In this document: one piece after another, positions 46,408 to 55,648 of the stretch
Layout of the letters: each line of letters begins with the position of its first letter
Position numbering within the stretch: position 1 is the stretch's first letter
From: Gammaproteobacteria bacterium
GTDB taxonomy: Bacteria; Pseudomonadota; Gammaproteobacteria; Eutrophobiales; Eutrophobiaceae
NCBI GenBank assembly: GCA_028279365.1
Contig: JANQNX010000006.1
Span: 95,090-159,089 of the forward strand
DNA: 64,000 bases
Direction of reading: 5' to 3'
Translations under genes and position numbers: made by a program
The notes under the pieces: generated by a model
What the model saw: the letters and a program-made list of their open reading frames with translations, nothing else
The model's database searches: none
Told to the model about the DNA's origin: nothing

Positions 46408-47763
46408 ATGCATTTCAATATAAAAAAAGGAATTAATCTCCCGATCGAAGGGTATCCTGAATCCTCGATTGAGTCTGGTAATAACGTTTCCCATGTAGCA
46501 TTACTGGGCGATGAGTATATTGGTCTGAAACCAACCATGCTGATCAGTGAAGGGGATCACGTTAAACGCGGCCAGACAATTTTTGAAGATAAAAAAAATC
46601 CCGGTGTATTGTTCACTGCACCCGGTAGTGGTGTCATTCAAGCGATTAATCGTGGTGCACGAAGGGTATTACGCTCGGTTGTTATTGCGTTAGATGAATC
46701 AGGTACAGAAGAAGACCAACAATTTCAGCAATACACTCCTGAGCAGCTGTCTAAACTAAATCGTGAGCAGGTTCAGGATAATCTTGTTAAATCAGGCAAC
46801 TGGACTGCTATTCGAACCCGACCTTATAGCAAGATTCCGGCAATAGACACGACACCGCACTCGATTTTTATTACTGCTATCGACACCAACCCGCTGGCGG
46901 CCGATCCAGCTATTATCATTGCTGAACAAGAAGATGCCTTTAATCACGGACTTCAAGTGATTTCAAAATTAACCGATGGGAAAATTTATCTATGCAAACA
47001 ACTCGGCAGTTCCATTAAAGCCAATAGCATGGAACAACTTGAAGTTGTTGAATTTTCCGGGCCACACCCGGCTGGTCTAGCGGGAACACATATTCATTAT
47101 GTTGATCCGGTTAACGCTGAAAAGACGGTCTGGACAATTGGCTATCAGGATGTGATCGCTTTTGGCCAGCTATTTACGACTGGCAAACTCTACATCGAAC
47201 GCATTGTTTCATTGGCTGGACCGATTGTTCCTAAACCCAGGCTGTTGAGTACTCGTCTCGGCGCTAATATTGAAGAAGTCGTTAACAATGAATTGCCCCA
47301 TACCGAATGCCGGATCATATCCGGGTCTTTGTTCAACGGGCACCATGCCCATGACTGGGCCGGCTTTCTGGGTCGCTACCATAATCAAATTACTGTTGTG
47401 GCTGAGGGACGGAAACGCGATTTATTTGGCTGGATTGAACCGGGTAGACTTAAGTTTTCGGCGACGAACGCGATGCTTTCCAGTCTTATTAAACCGAGTC
47501 AATTTAATATCACCACCAGCCAAAATGGTAGCCCCAGGGCAATGGTACCCATCGGCATCTATGAAAAGGTCATGCCTTTACGAATGCTACCAACACAATT
47601 ATTGCGAGCACTATTGGTACGTGACACCGATACGGCACAGGCGCTTGGCTGTTTGGAACTGGATGAAGAAGATTTGGCACTGTGTTCATTTGTATGTCCT
47701 GGAAAATATGACTTCGGTCCAATATTGCGCACTAATCTTGAACAAATTGAGAAGGAAGGCTAA
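46408..47763 (+). CDS. nqrA: Na+-translocating NADH:quinone reductase subunit A
   Basis: Cytoplasm-facing subunit of the Na+-NQR complex, associated with the quinone site next to NqrB. The 451-aa protein begins MHFNIKKGINLPIEG, a typical NqrA start, with VKRGQTIFEDKKNPGV, APGSGVIQAINRGARRVL, and a Rnf/Nqr barrel-sandwich and SLBB-like C-terminal part ending ELDEEDLALCSFVCPGKYDFG. It opens an eight-gene operon (nqrABCDEF-apbE-nqrM) directly to the right of the island. Its stop overlaps the nqrB start by 1 base. Confidence 0.97.
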   Translation: MHFNIKKGINLPIEGYPESSIESGNNVSHVALLGDEYIGLKPTMLISEGDHVKRGQTIFEDKKNPGVLFTAPGSGVIQAINRGARRVLRSVVIALDESGTEEDQQFQQYTPEQLSKLNREQVQDNLVKSGNWTAIRTRPYSKIPAIDTTPHSIFITAIDTNPLAADPAIIIAEQEDAFNHGLQVISKLTDGKIYLCKQLGSSIKANSMEQLEVVEFSGPHPAGLAGTHIHYVDPVNAEKTVWTIGYQDVIAFGQLFTTGKLYIERIVSLAGPIVPKPRLLSTRLGANIEEVVNNELPHTECRIISGSLFNGHHAHDWAGFLGRYHNQITVVAEGRKRDLFGWIEPGRLKFSATNAMLSSLIKPSQFNITTSQNGSPRAMVPIGIYEKVMPLRMLPTQLLRALLVRDTDTAQALGCLELDEEDLALCSFVCPGKYDFGPILRTNLEQIEKEG

Positions 47764-48977
47764 TGGTATCCAGGGTAAGAAAATTTCTTGATCGCTTACA
47801 CCCCTATTTTGCCAAGGGCGGGCCATATGAAAAATACTATGCCCTGTATGAAATGGTCGACACTTTTATCTATTCGCCACCGGATGTGACGCGTACCTCT
47901 CCTCACGTACGTGATGCGATCGATCTGAAACGCGTTATGAGTTATGTCGTAGTAGCAACATTTCCGTGTATCTGTATGGCTTTATGGAATACTGGCTATC
48001 AAGCCAATCTGGCCATGGCAAATATGGGCATCGAAAGTGTACCCGGCTGGCGCGGAATGGTACTGGATACACTCAATATCGGTCATGATCCGGAAAGTAT
48101 TTACGCCAACTGCATGCATGGTTTGCTTTATTTCCTCCCCCTTTATATCGCCACATTAGTCGCTGGTGGTTTATGGGAAGTGTTATTCGCCGGTGTGCGT
48201 AATCATGAAGTCAATGAGGGTTTTTTGGTGACGTCAATGTTGTTTACATTAACATTACCACCGGATATTCCGCTATGGATGGTCGCACTTGGCATTTCCT
48301 TTGGTGTCGTTATTGGTAAAGAAGTCTTCGGCGGCACTGGTAAAAATTTTCTAAATCCTGCATTGACCGGGCGTGCGTTTCTGTTCTTTGCCTATCCTGC
48401 TGAGATGTCAGGCGACGCGGTGTGGACTGCGGTCGATGGGTTCAGTGGTGCAACACCGCTTGGCATGGCAGCGCTCGGCGGTGTTGAAGCCATAACCAGT
48501 AGTGGTGTGACTCTCACGCAGGCATTTATGGGAAATATTCAAGGCTCGATTGGCTCGACCTCGACGCTTGCCTGTCTATTTGGTGCCGTTTTTTTAATCT
48601 ACACGCGTATTGCGTCCTATCGCATCATCCTCGGTGTGTTCTTCGGTATGTTTTTAACTGCCGGACTGTTTAATCTGATCGGTAGTGATAGTAACCCTAT
48701 GTTTACCATGCCCTGGTATTGGCATTTATCGCTGGGTGGTTTTGCATTTGGCATGACCTTTATGGCAACTGATCCCGTATCTGCAGCTATGACGGACATG
48801 GGACGCTGGATATTTGGTTTATTAATCGGCGCGATGACTGTATTAATTCGCGTGGTCAACCCTGCGTTTCCTGAAGGCATAATGCTTGCAATACTATTTG
48901 CCAATATTTTCGCACCGTTGATTGATTATTTCGTCGTACAGTTCGATGTTGCCCGGCGTAAACGCGGTTATCATTGA
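47763..48977 (+). CDS. nqrB: Na+-translocating NADH:quinone reductase subunit B
   Basis: A 404-aa membrane subunit with about ten helices, carrying riboflavin and a covalently bound FMN, and central to the Na+ path. The FMN attachment motif is seen in DGFSGATPLGMAA (Thr of SGAT, about 238). An N-terminal cytoplasmic stretch KGGPYEKYYALYEMVDTF, and GKEVFGGTGKNFLNPALTGRAFLFFAYP, are also conserved. FMN is attached by ApbE, encoded downstream. Confidence 0.97.
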   Translation: MVSRVRKFLDRLHPYFAKGGPYEKYYALYEMVDTFIYSPPDVTRTSPHVRDAIDLKRVMSYVVVATFPCICMALWNTGYQANLAMANMGIESVPGWRGMVLDTLNIGHDPESIYANCMHGLLYFLPLYIATLVAGGLWEVLFAGVRNHEVNEGFLVTSMLFTLTLPPDIPLWMVALGISFGVVIGKEVFGGTGKNFLNPALTGRAFLFFAYPAEMSGDAVWTAVDGFSGATPLGMAALGGVEAITSSGVTLTQAFMGNIQGSIGSTSTLACLFGAVFLIYTRIASYRIILGVFFGMFLTAGLFNLIGSDSNPMFTMPWYWHLSLGGFAFGMTFMATDPVSAAMTDMGRWIFGLLIGAMTVLIRVVNPAFPEGIMLAILFANIFAPLIDYFVVQFDVARRKRGYH

Positions 48978-48991
48978 AATAGGCAGTCATC

Positions 48992-49783
48992 ATGTTAAAA
49001 AAACTACTGACAATGAAAAACGACAGCACGCAAAAAACGTTAATAGTAGCGCTGTTGTTATGCTTGGTCTGCTCGATCATTGTTTCTGCATCGGCAGTAG
49101 GTTTAAAACCGATACAAGAAAAGAATAAGACGGCCGATATCAAGAAAAATATTCTGGATGTGGCTGGGTTGTTGAATGACTACACAGATATCGATGCCGA
49201 ATTTGAAAATATTGAGGCCAGAATCATTGATATCGATAGTGGTGATTATACCAATGAAGTTGATGTGCAAGTTTATAATCAACGTAAAGCTGCCAAGGAT
49301 CCTGCAATGAGCCAAAGGCTAAATGCTGATAGTGACCTAGCAAAGATCAAACGTCGGGCAAATTTTGCCACGGTGTATTTTGTTAAAGAACAGCAACAAA
49401 CAAGGTTGATAATTCTACCGGTACACGGTTACGGGCTCTGGTCAACGATGTATGGTTTTATTGCACTGGAACCTGATGCGAATACGATTTACAGCCTGAA
49501 GTTTTACGAACATGGAGAGACACCAGGGCTTGGCGGTGAGATCGATAACCCAGACTGGCGTGAATTGTGGCAAGGGAAAAAGATTGTTGATGAAGATAAT
49601 AATCTGAAACTGGAAGTCGTGAGGGGGAAAGCCGATCCTGGTAGCACTAATTTGCCGTATCAAATAGATGGGCTTGCCGGCGCTACCCTGACCAGCAAGG
49701 GCGTGAGTAACCTTATGCAATATTGGCTAGGCCAAAATGGCTTTGGTCCTTTCCTGAATAAACTAAAGAAAGAGAATTCGTAA
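48992..49783 (+). CDS. nqrC: Na+-translocating NADH:quinone reductase subunit C
   Basis: A 263-aa subunit with one N-terminal transmembrane helix (about 16-36) and a periplasmic FMN-binding domain. The covalent FMN site is the Thr in [12 protein letters not shown] (about 230). [13 protein letters not shown] [12 protein letters not shown] and [11 protein letters not shown] are family features. It overlaps the nqrD start by 1 base. ApbE flavinylates this Thr. Confidence 0.97.
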   Translation: MLKKLLTMKNDSTQKTLIVALLLCLVCSIIVSASAVGLKPIQEKNKTADIKKNILDVAGLLNDYTDIDAEFENIEARIIDIDSGDYTNEVDVQVYNQRKAAKDPAMSQRLNADSDLAKIKRRANFATVYFVKEQQQTRLIILPVHGYGLWSTMYGFIALEPDANTIYSLKFYEHGETPGLGGEIDNPDWRELWQGKKIVDEDNNLKLEVVRGKADPGSTNLPYQIDGLAGATLTSKGVSNLMQYWLGQNGFGPFLNKLKKENS

Positions 49784-50445
49784 TGGCAAGCGATGCAAAA
49801 AAAGTAGTACTTGATCCACTGTTCGATAACAACCCCATTGCATTACAGGTATTGGGTATTTGTTCCGCACTGGCAGTCACATCAAAACTGTCAACCGCAC
49901 TTATTATGTGTGTGGCCTTAACCGCCGTTACTGCTTGTTCCAATGCTTCGATCAGTATGATTCGTAATCATGTACCAACTAATATTCGTATTATTGTACA
50001 AATGACGATTATTGCGTCATTGGTCATCGTTGTTGATCAAGTATTAAAGGCTTATGCCTTTCAAACGAGTAAAGAACTCTCCGTTTTTGTCGGTTTAATT
50101 ATCACCAACTGCATCGTCCTTGGCCGCGCCGAGGCATTTGCCATGAAGAACCCTGTCGGGGCCAGTTTTCTTGACGGTATTGGTAATGGCTTGGGCTACA
50201 GTATTATCTTGATTGCCGTCGGTACTGTGCGCGAATTATTTGGTTCCGGCACTATACTTGGCTATGTCATATTACCGCTAGAATCGAACGGTGGCTGGTA
50301 TGTACCAAATGGCATGATGCTGTTACCACCCAGTGCATTCTTTATCATTGGTTTGTTGATATGGGGCTTGCGCACCTGGAAGACAGCGCAAATGGAAAAA
50401 CCCGAATACCAGATCCATCAAGTACACAGAACTGAGGTGATGTAA
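49783..50445 (+). CDS. nqrD: Na+-translocating NADH:quinone reductase subunit D
   Basis: A 220-aa membrane subunit with six helices in an inverted arrangement to NqrE, with which it binds an intramembrane iron-sulphur centre. [16 protein letters not shown] (about 107-122) contains the conserved Cys. [25 protein letters not shown] is typical. It sits directly before nqrE with no gap. Confidence 0.97.
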   Translation: MASDAKKVVLDPLFDNNPIALQVLGICSALAVTSKLSTALIMCVALTAVTACSNASISMIRNHVPTNIRIIVQMTIIASLVIVVDQVLKAYAFQTSKELSVFVGLIITNCIVLGRAEAFAMKNPVGASFLDGIGNGLGYSIILIAVGTVRELFGSGTILGYVILPLESNGGWYVPNGMMLLPPSAFFIIGLLIWGLRTWKTAQMEKPEYQIHQVHRTEVM

Positions 50446-51054
50446 GTGGAGCATTTACTCAGTTTATTTACTGCCTCTATCTTCACAGAAAATCTTGCGC
50501 TGTCCTTTTTTCTGGGTATGTGCACGTTTCTCGCGGTATCAAAAAAGATATCGACTGCGATTGGTCTTGGTGCAGCTGTGATTGTGGTGCAGGCTATTAC
50601 TGTTCCTGCTAATAATCTTCTTTATCAATACTTGTTAAAGGATGGTGCGCTAACTTGGGCGGGTTTCCCCGAAGTCGATTTGAGTTTTTTGGGTTTGATT
50701 TGTTACATCGGTGTCATTGCAGCCATTGTACAAATCCTGGAAATGGTACTGGATCGTTACTTCCCTGCCCTTTATAACGCCTTGGGTATTTTCTTACCTT
50801 TGATTACTGTCAACTGCGCCATCCTTGGCGGTACCTTATTTATGGTTCAGCGCGACTATAATTTTGTCGAGAGTGTGACTTACGGTATAGGCAGCGGTGT
50901 GGGTTGGGCGTTGGCGATTACGGCGCTCGCCGGCGTCCGTGAAAAACTCAAGTACAGTGATGTTCCTGACGGACTACAAGGGCTGGGTATTACGTTTATT
51001 ACCGCGGGTCTGATGTCTCTCGGTTTTATGGCGTTCTCAGGAATTCAACTTTAG
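50446..51054 (+). CDS. nqrE: Na+-translocating NADH:quinone reductase subunit E
   Basis: A 202-aa six-helix membrane subunit paired with NqrD. It starts with GTG immediately after the nqrD stop and begins [34 protein letters not shown], the usual NqrE start with the first conserved Cys. [19 protein letters not shown] (about 119-137) has the second. The frame continues open after its TAG for 59 further codons, up to the nqrF start. Confidence 0.97.
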   Translation: MEHLLSLFTASIFTENLALSFFLGMCTFLAVSKKISTAIGLGAAVIVVQAITVPANNLLYQYLLKDGALTWAGFPEVDLSFLGLICYIGVIAAIVQILEMVLDRYFPALYNALGIFLPLITVNCAILGGTLFMVQRDYNFVESVTYGIGSGVGWALAITALAGVREKLKYSDVPDGLQGLGITFITAGLMSLGFMAFSGIQL

Positions 51055-51087
51055 AGTTTTATAAATTTAGAGCTGTATAAAATCGTT

Positions 51088-51231
51088 ATGAACGAAGGTA
51101 TTTCAAGACAAAAAGCAGCGAAAAAGCGCAGTTTATATGAAATAAATGAGCATTTTGAGCTGCTTTTTAACGCCGAAAGACCAAGTGTAATAGATTTTAG
51201 ACTGCTCTTAGGAGTCTTGTATGCTGGTTGA
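51088..51231 (+). CDS. Candidate 47-aa basic small protein between nqrE and nqrF
   Basis: An open frame in the 166-base nqrE-nqrF gap runs from ATG 51088 to TGA 51231, overlapping the nqrF start at 51221 in another frame. The peptide is charged ([20 protein letters not shown], then [17 protein letters not shown]) and has no membrane segment. It lies in the same frame as nqrE and could also be reached by reading through the nqrE TAG. No clear ribosome-binding site precedes the ATG. It may be a leader that couples nqrF translation, or chance. Confidence 0.35.
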   Translation: MNEGISRQKAAKKRSLYEINEHFELLFNAERPSVIDFRLLLGVLYAG

Positions 51232-52447
51232 AATAACACTGGGCGTTTTCCTGTTTACACTGATTGTGTTGGCGCTGGTGTTCGTCATTCTCTTTGCAAA
51301 AACCAAACTGGTAAGTTCCGGTAATGTGTCCGTACTCATCAATGGTGAAAAAACCATCGAAACGGCTGTGGGTGGCAAGCTATTAGGAGCCCTTGCGGAT
51401 GCTAACTTATTTGTGTCGTCCGCCTGTGGCGGTGGTGGCACATGTGGCCAATGCCGCGTGCGTGTACTGGAAGGCGGTGGTGCAATTCTACCGACTGAAG
51501 AATCTCATATTTCCAAACGTGAAGCATGTCATGGTGATCGACTCTCCTGTCAATTGACGGTTAAACAGGATTTAAAGATCGAAGTGCCCGATGAAGTCTT
51601 CGGTGTCAAAAAATGGCAATGTAAAGTTCGTTCTAACGAAAATGTTGCCACATTCATTAAAGAATTGGTGCTGGAATTACCGGAAGGTGAAAATGTCGAT
51701 TTTCGTGCAGGTGGTTATATTCAAATTGAATGTCCACCTTACACGATCAGTTATAGCGACTATGATATTGGTGAAGAATTCCGTGAAGACTGGGATCACT
51801 TCAACCTTTGGCGTTATAAATCAGTCGTAAAGGAACCTGTGTTGCGTGCTTATTCAATGGCTAACTATCCATTGGAAAAAGGCCTTATCATGCTGAATGT
51901 GCGCATCGCCAGCCCACCTCCGGGTACGGCTGATGATATACCGCCGGGCAAAATGTCCTCGTTCATCTATGCATTGAAACCCGGAGACGAAGTCACCATA
52001 TCCGGTCCTTATGGTGAATTCTTTGCGAAAGAGACTGAAGCTGAAATGGTATTCGTTGGTGGTGGCGCCGGTATGGCACCCATGCGCTCGCATATCTTCG
52101 ATCAATTAAAACGTCTTGATAGTAAACGCAAGATATCGTTTTGGTATGGTGCGCGCAGTAAACGAGAAATGTTTTACGTTGAGGATTTCGATAGCTTGCA
52201 AAAAGAATTTGATAACTTTGAATGGCATGTTGCCCTATCAGATCCAAAACCCGAAGATAACTGGGAAGGTTACACCGGCTTTATACATAACGTGCTTTAC
52301 GATAACTATTTGAAAGACCACACTGCGCCGGAAGATTGTGAGTTCTATATGTGTGGTCCACCCATGATGAACTCTGCCGTCATCGGTATGCTCGAAGATC
52401 TTGGTGTCGAACAAGACAATATCTTGCTGGATGATTTTGGTGGTTAA
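51221..52447 (+). CDS. nqrF: Na+-translocating NADH:quinone reductase subunit F
   Basis: The 408-aa NADH-oxidising entry subunit. It has an N-terminal membrane helix (about 3-25), a 2Fe-2S ferredoxin domain with [14 protein letters not shown] and LSCQ (about 68-112), an FAD domain (RAYSMANYP near 212), and an NADH domain ([13 protein letters not shown] near 275; YMCGPPMMN near 378). The ribosome-binding site is TTAGGAG, inside the preceding small open frame. It is followed without gap by apbE. Confidence 0.98.
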   Translation: MLVEITLGVFLFTLIVLALVFVILFAKTKLVSSGNVSVLINGEKTIETAVGGKLLGALADANLFVSSACGGGGTCGQCRVRVLEGGGAILPTEESHISKREACHGDRLSCQLTVKQDLKIEVPDEVFGVKKWQCKVRSNENVATFIKELVLELPEGENVDFRAGGYIQIECPPYTISYSDYDIGEEFREDWDHFNLWRYKSVVKEPVLRAYSMANYPLEKGLIMLNVRIASPPPGTADDIPPGKMSSFIYALKPGDEVTISGPYGEFFAKETEAEMVFVGGGAGMAPMRSHIFDQLKRLDSKRKISFWYGARSKREMFYVEDFDSLQKEFDNFEWHVALSDPKPEDNWEGYTGFIHNVLYDNYLKDHTAPEDCEFYMCGPPMMNSAVIGMLEDLGVEQDNILLDDFGG

Positions 52448-53485
52448 GTGAACAAGATTTTTCTGTCAGTTCTGACAGTCTTGTCGTTTGCATTAAGCGC
52501 TTGCAATAAATCATCTGACCCACAGAACATTACGACACTTACCGGCCCGACCATGGGCACGACCTTCACGATTAAGATTGCCGACCCGCAGGCATCATCC
52601 AAACAACAAGCCGTTAAAACGGATGTCGAACAGCTGCTTATTCATATTAACCAGCTTATGTCGACCTATATCGATGACTCAGAATTAACGTTAATCAATC
52701 AATCAAAATCTACAGACTGGCTATCGGTATCAGAAGAGTTATTAAATGTATTGTTAGAGGCAAAAAAGATTAGTCAGTTGAGTGATGGTGCTTTTGATAT
52801 CACCGTTGGCCCCTTAGTTAACCTTTGGGGGTTTGGTCCTAATGAAGTAACGAAAGACATGTTGCCAGATGAGGAAGTCATTACTAATACGATGGCTATC
52901 ATTGGCTATGAAAAGATTGACTACCAATCAAGTAAAAAAGTGATTCGTAAACAACATGAAGACATCTATATCGATTTATCTGCAATTGCCAAAGGCTATG
53001 CCGTTGATGAGGTAGCTGATTTACTTGATGCCTATGGCTTTAAAAACTATATGGTTGATATAGGTGGCGAATTGAAGCCCAAGGGTAAGCGTTCCGATGA
53101 ACGAGGCTGGCGAATTGGTATTGAAAAACCGGTGGTCGATAGACGCTCTATACAAAGGGTAATTGAAATTGATCGGATCGGTATGGCAACATCGGGCGAT
53201 TATCGCAACTTCTATGAAGTGGATGGTGTACGTTATTCGCATACTATTAATCCTAGAACAGGTCAGCCGGTAGCGCATAAGCTCGCATCAGTCACCGTTT
53301 TGCATGAATCTGTGATGCAGGCTGATGCCCTGGCAACAGCATTAAATGTGCTGGGTCCAGAAGATGGTGTGCAACTTGCCAGGAATCAAGGTATAACTGC
53401 TTACTTTATTGTTCATGACGACGAACAATATAAAGAGATCAGTACACATAATTTTGAACAATATTTTGTAGAAAAGGTGAAATAG
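52448..53485 (+). CDS. apbE: FAD:protein FMN transferase
   Basis: A 345-aa periplasmic lipoprotein that transfers FMN from FAD to the Thr of NqrB and NqrC. It starts GTG, with a lipobox ALSAC at residues 15-19. ApbE motifs are GTTFTIKI, MSTYIDDSELTLIN, GAFDITVGPLVNLWGFGP (about 115), IDLSAIAKGYAVDEV (about 177) and VDIGGELKPKG, with a Mg/FAD-binding TSGDYRNF and HTINPRTGQPV near 255-280. It overlaps the nqrM start by 1 base, and such nqr-linkage is usual. Confidence 0.97.
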   Translation: MNKIFLSVLTVLSFALSACNKSSDPQNITTLTGPTMGTTFTIKIADPQASSKQQAVKTDVEQLLIHINQLMSTYIDDSELTLINQSKSTDWLSVSEELLNVLLEAKKISQLSDGAFDITVGPLVNLWGFGPNEVTKDMLPDEEVITNTMAIIGYEKIDYQSSKKVIRKQHEDIYIDLSAIAKGYAVDEVADLLDAYGFKNYMVDIGGELKPKGKRSDERGWRIGIEKPVVDRRSIQRVIEIDRIGMATSGDYRNFYEVDGVRYSHTINPRTGQPVAHKLASVTVLHESVMQADALATALNVLGPEDGVQLARNQGITAYFIVHDDEQYKEISTHNFEQYFVEKVK

Positions 53486-53670
53486 TGGAGCTATTTTTAA
53501 TCAGTTTTGTTCTTATTGGTCTGTCATTATTAGGCATGGCAGCCGGGGTTTTATTAAAACGTGGCAGCATCAAAGGTAGCTGTGGTGGTTTAAATAATCT
53601 CTCTGGCGAAGATGCTGAATGCTCCATTTGCGGTAGAACCGCCGACAATAGAAACGACTGCCAACAATAA
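53485..53670 (+). CDS. nqrM: Na+-NQR maturation factor NqrM
   Basis: A 61-aa protein with one N-terminal helix (MELFLISFVLIGLSLLGMAAGV) and four conserved Cys in SCGGL, AECSICGR and NDC. NqrM is needed to deliver iron to the Cys4 site shared by NqrD and NqrE. It starts GTG at the last base of apbE. It is the last nqr operon gene before a CBS protein. Confidence 0.95.
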   Translation: MELFLISFVLIGLSLLGMAAGVLLKRGSIKGSCGGLNNLSGEDAECSICGRTADNRNDCQQ

Positions 53671-53693
53671 TATAAAATCAAGAGGAATTAAGT

Positions 53694-54104
53694 ATGCTGC
53701 AATCGATTAAAGTAAAAGATTACATGGCGGCCAGCTTGACCACCTTCACTCCTGAGCTAGACGTGATGATAGCCGTGACACAACTGATTGAAAAACGGAT
53801 CTCCGGCGCGCCCGTTCTGGATGAACATGGTAATCTGGTTGGTATTCTTTCTGAACGTGATTGCGTCAAGGTCGCATTGCAAAGCTGTTATTACGGTGAG
53901 CAGGCGGGGGTCGTTAAAGACTATATGCAAACAGAAGTACAAACCATTGATGGCGATACCAGCATACTGGAACTGGCACAAATGTTTGTTGATAAGCCCT
54001 TCCGACGTTATCCGGTAGTCGACGGTAATCGCCTGGTTGGCCAGGTCAGTATTCGAGATGTATTGAGGGCACTGGAAAAAATAGGGGCACCTGAGTCCTT
54101 CTAA
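53694..54104 (+). CDS. Tandem CBS-domain protein
   Basis: A 136-aa soluble protein consisting of two CBS domains (about 5-60: VKDYMAASLTTFTPELDVM, ISGAPVLDEHGNLVGILSERDC; about 75-130: VKDYMQTEVQTIDGD, RRYPVVDGNRLVGQVSIRDVL). Such pairs bind adenine nucleotides and regulate partners. It lies 23 bases after nqrM with a GAGGAAT ribosome-binding site, and may be the last gene of the nqr transcript. The partner is unknown. Confidence 0.9.
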   Translation: MLQSIKVKDYMAASLTTFTPELDVMIAVTQLIEKRISGAPVLDEHGNLVGILSERDCVKVALQSCYYGEQAGVVKDYMQTEVQTIDGDTSILELAQMFVDKPFRRYPVVDGNRLVGQVSIRDVLRALEKIGAPESF

Positions 54105-54156
54105 ATGTTATAATACACTATTGCGTCAAACTATCAGAAACCCAAAAAACGCTACT

Positions 54157-54849
54157 TCACGTAAGCTTTTGTTTGAAACCTAATAAACCCAATAGCGCTG
54201 AACCGATCAATAATAGACTTGCAGGCAACGGAATCGGTGAGGGATTAACGGTAATGCCGACAAAACCGGCCTTCTTCTGGATAAACGCCAATTCACCCTC
54301 AGCATCAGTATCCGCAATCAAATTATTCTGTAACTGAAAGATTACTGTCTTTTCGTTTTCCCAGCCCCACTCATTCACATTAGTAATGTTCCAAAGATTG
54401 GTGCTACCATCCTGTGGCGAAGTAATATTACCCGTCTGGGAAAGCACAGTATTGGTAGCAGGAAGCCCGCCGTGAATCCAGGTTAAGCTTGTTACCTGTG
54501 TCCGCAGCGAGGCCGAGACAGAAGCACCAGCCCCATCCAGAACGTAATCACCCGACTCTACAACCGAAATCGCGTCCAACGTAAAAGAAGGCTTATCTAA
54601 TACATCAATAGTAATATTAAGGGTTTCGGTAACCAACACCGGCGCTGTGCCGTCTGTCGAGGTGCTAAGGAAATTGGTCGGAGAAAAGAATATACTGTTA
54701 CCCACAACGAATCCATCGCCATACAATGAAGAATTATCGAAGGTAAACGAAACATCATTGCCAAACTTGGTTACTGTTGCCGCATTCGCAGCAGAGACAG
54801 ATAATACTGAAAACAGCAGAACAATTAAGCTAAGACGAGACGGATACAT
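54157..54849 (-). CDS. Exported protein with PEP-CTERM-like sorting signal
   Basis: A 230-aa protein with signal peptide (1-24, ending ANA), a beta-rich Ser/Thr-rich body, and a C-terminal sorting tail: PIPLPASLLLIGSALLGLLG then FKQK. This resembles the VPLP/PEP-CTERM class recognised by exosortase, by which proteins are processed at the membrane and often linked to exopolysaccharide. No exosortase gene lies in the window. Its AGGAGT ribosome-binding site precedes the ATG at 54849. Confidence 0.8.
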   Translation of the reverse strand: MYPSRLSLIVLLFSVLSVSAANAATVTKFGNDVSFTFDNSSLYGDGFVVGNSIFFSPTNFLSTSTDGTAPVLVTETLNITIDVLDKPSFTLDAISVVESGDYVLDGAGASVSASLRTQVTSLTWIHGGLPATNTVLSQTGNITSPQDGSTNLWNITNVNEWGWENEKTVIFQLQNNLIADTDAEGELAFIQKKAGFVGITVNPSPIPLPASLLLIGSALLGLLGFKQKLT

Positions 54850-55004
54850 CTTAAAAACTCCTTGTGAACAACAGTTAGGATGTTACTCGTCGTTTATTGC
54901 GGCTATTTTACAATTTTATTAAATCTAATTCCCTATCAGTGCAGCTAAGTGCATTATTGTTTAATCTAATTCTGTTTCGTCCACTACTTTATAGTTCTGC
55001 CAAG

Positions 55005-55643
55005 TCATCGACTTAATTCCAAAACGTCGCCTTCTCTTTTAATCTTAATCTGTTTTAAAAAAGACATACCAAGCAGAACAGCACTATCAAAATCACCATC
55101 GTGCACAGACGCCTCCACATTGCTCAGCGCAATATCACCCACCTCAACCTCGTTAAGCATGATGATGTGAACATCCACAATTCCATTCACCGTTTCTGCT
55201 TTCCCGGTTTTGGTTGATTGTTTATAGTTAATTGCCAATTGCTCTGCCTGTTTTTGACTCAGTGATACGTGCGATGCCCCGGTATCAATAATAAAAGATA
55301 CAGGCTTACCATTAATTTTTCCTTCGGTTCGATATAGACCCGAACGATCAGCAATAATTTTAGCTGTCCCGCTGGTAGTGTTAGTGCCTGAACCTAGACG
55401 GTATGACTTTTCAATACCGTTTATCTCGAGTACGACGCCGCGCCTGTCACTAGAGATTGCTATCAAAACAACACCATCCAAAGAGGATTCGCCTATCCTT
55501 AATTGATAATGTTTGCCGTCAATCCTCAATAGAGCTTTTTCTCCAATTAAGCCCATCACAGCGATATTCTCTTCTGCGAAGACTACGCTTAAGTTAATAA
55601 ATAAAATGAAGGAAGAAATAGTATGAAAAACTATTTTAGACAT
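55005..55643 (-). CDS. Periplasmic retropepsin-like aspartic protease
   Basis: A 212-aa exported protein with signal peptide (about 1-23). An N-terminal beta domain (about 28-85) is shaped like a type II secretion PDZ-less GspC-type or SH3-like module (LIGEKALLRIDGKHYQLRIGES). The retropepsin-like domain (about 95-210) has FIIDTGASHVSLS and AVLLGMSFLKQI. It starts 5 bases after the stop of the haloperoxidase gene, so the two are co-transcribed. Substrate unknown. Confidence 0.82.
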   Translation of the reverse strand: MSKIVFHTISSFILFINLSVVFAEENIAVMGLIGEKALLRIDGKHYQLRIGESSLDGVVLIAISSDRRGVVLEINGIEKSYRLGSGTNTTSGTAKIIADRSGLYRTEGKINGKPVSFIIDTGASHVSLSQKQAEQLAINYKQSTKTGKAETVNGIVDVHIIMLNEVEVGDIALSNVEASVHDGDFDSAVLLGMSFLKQIKIKREGDVLELSR

Positions 55644-55648
55644 GCTCG

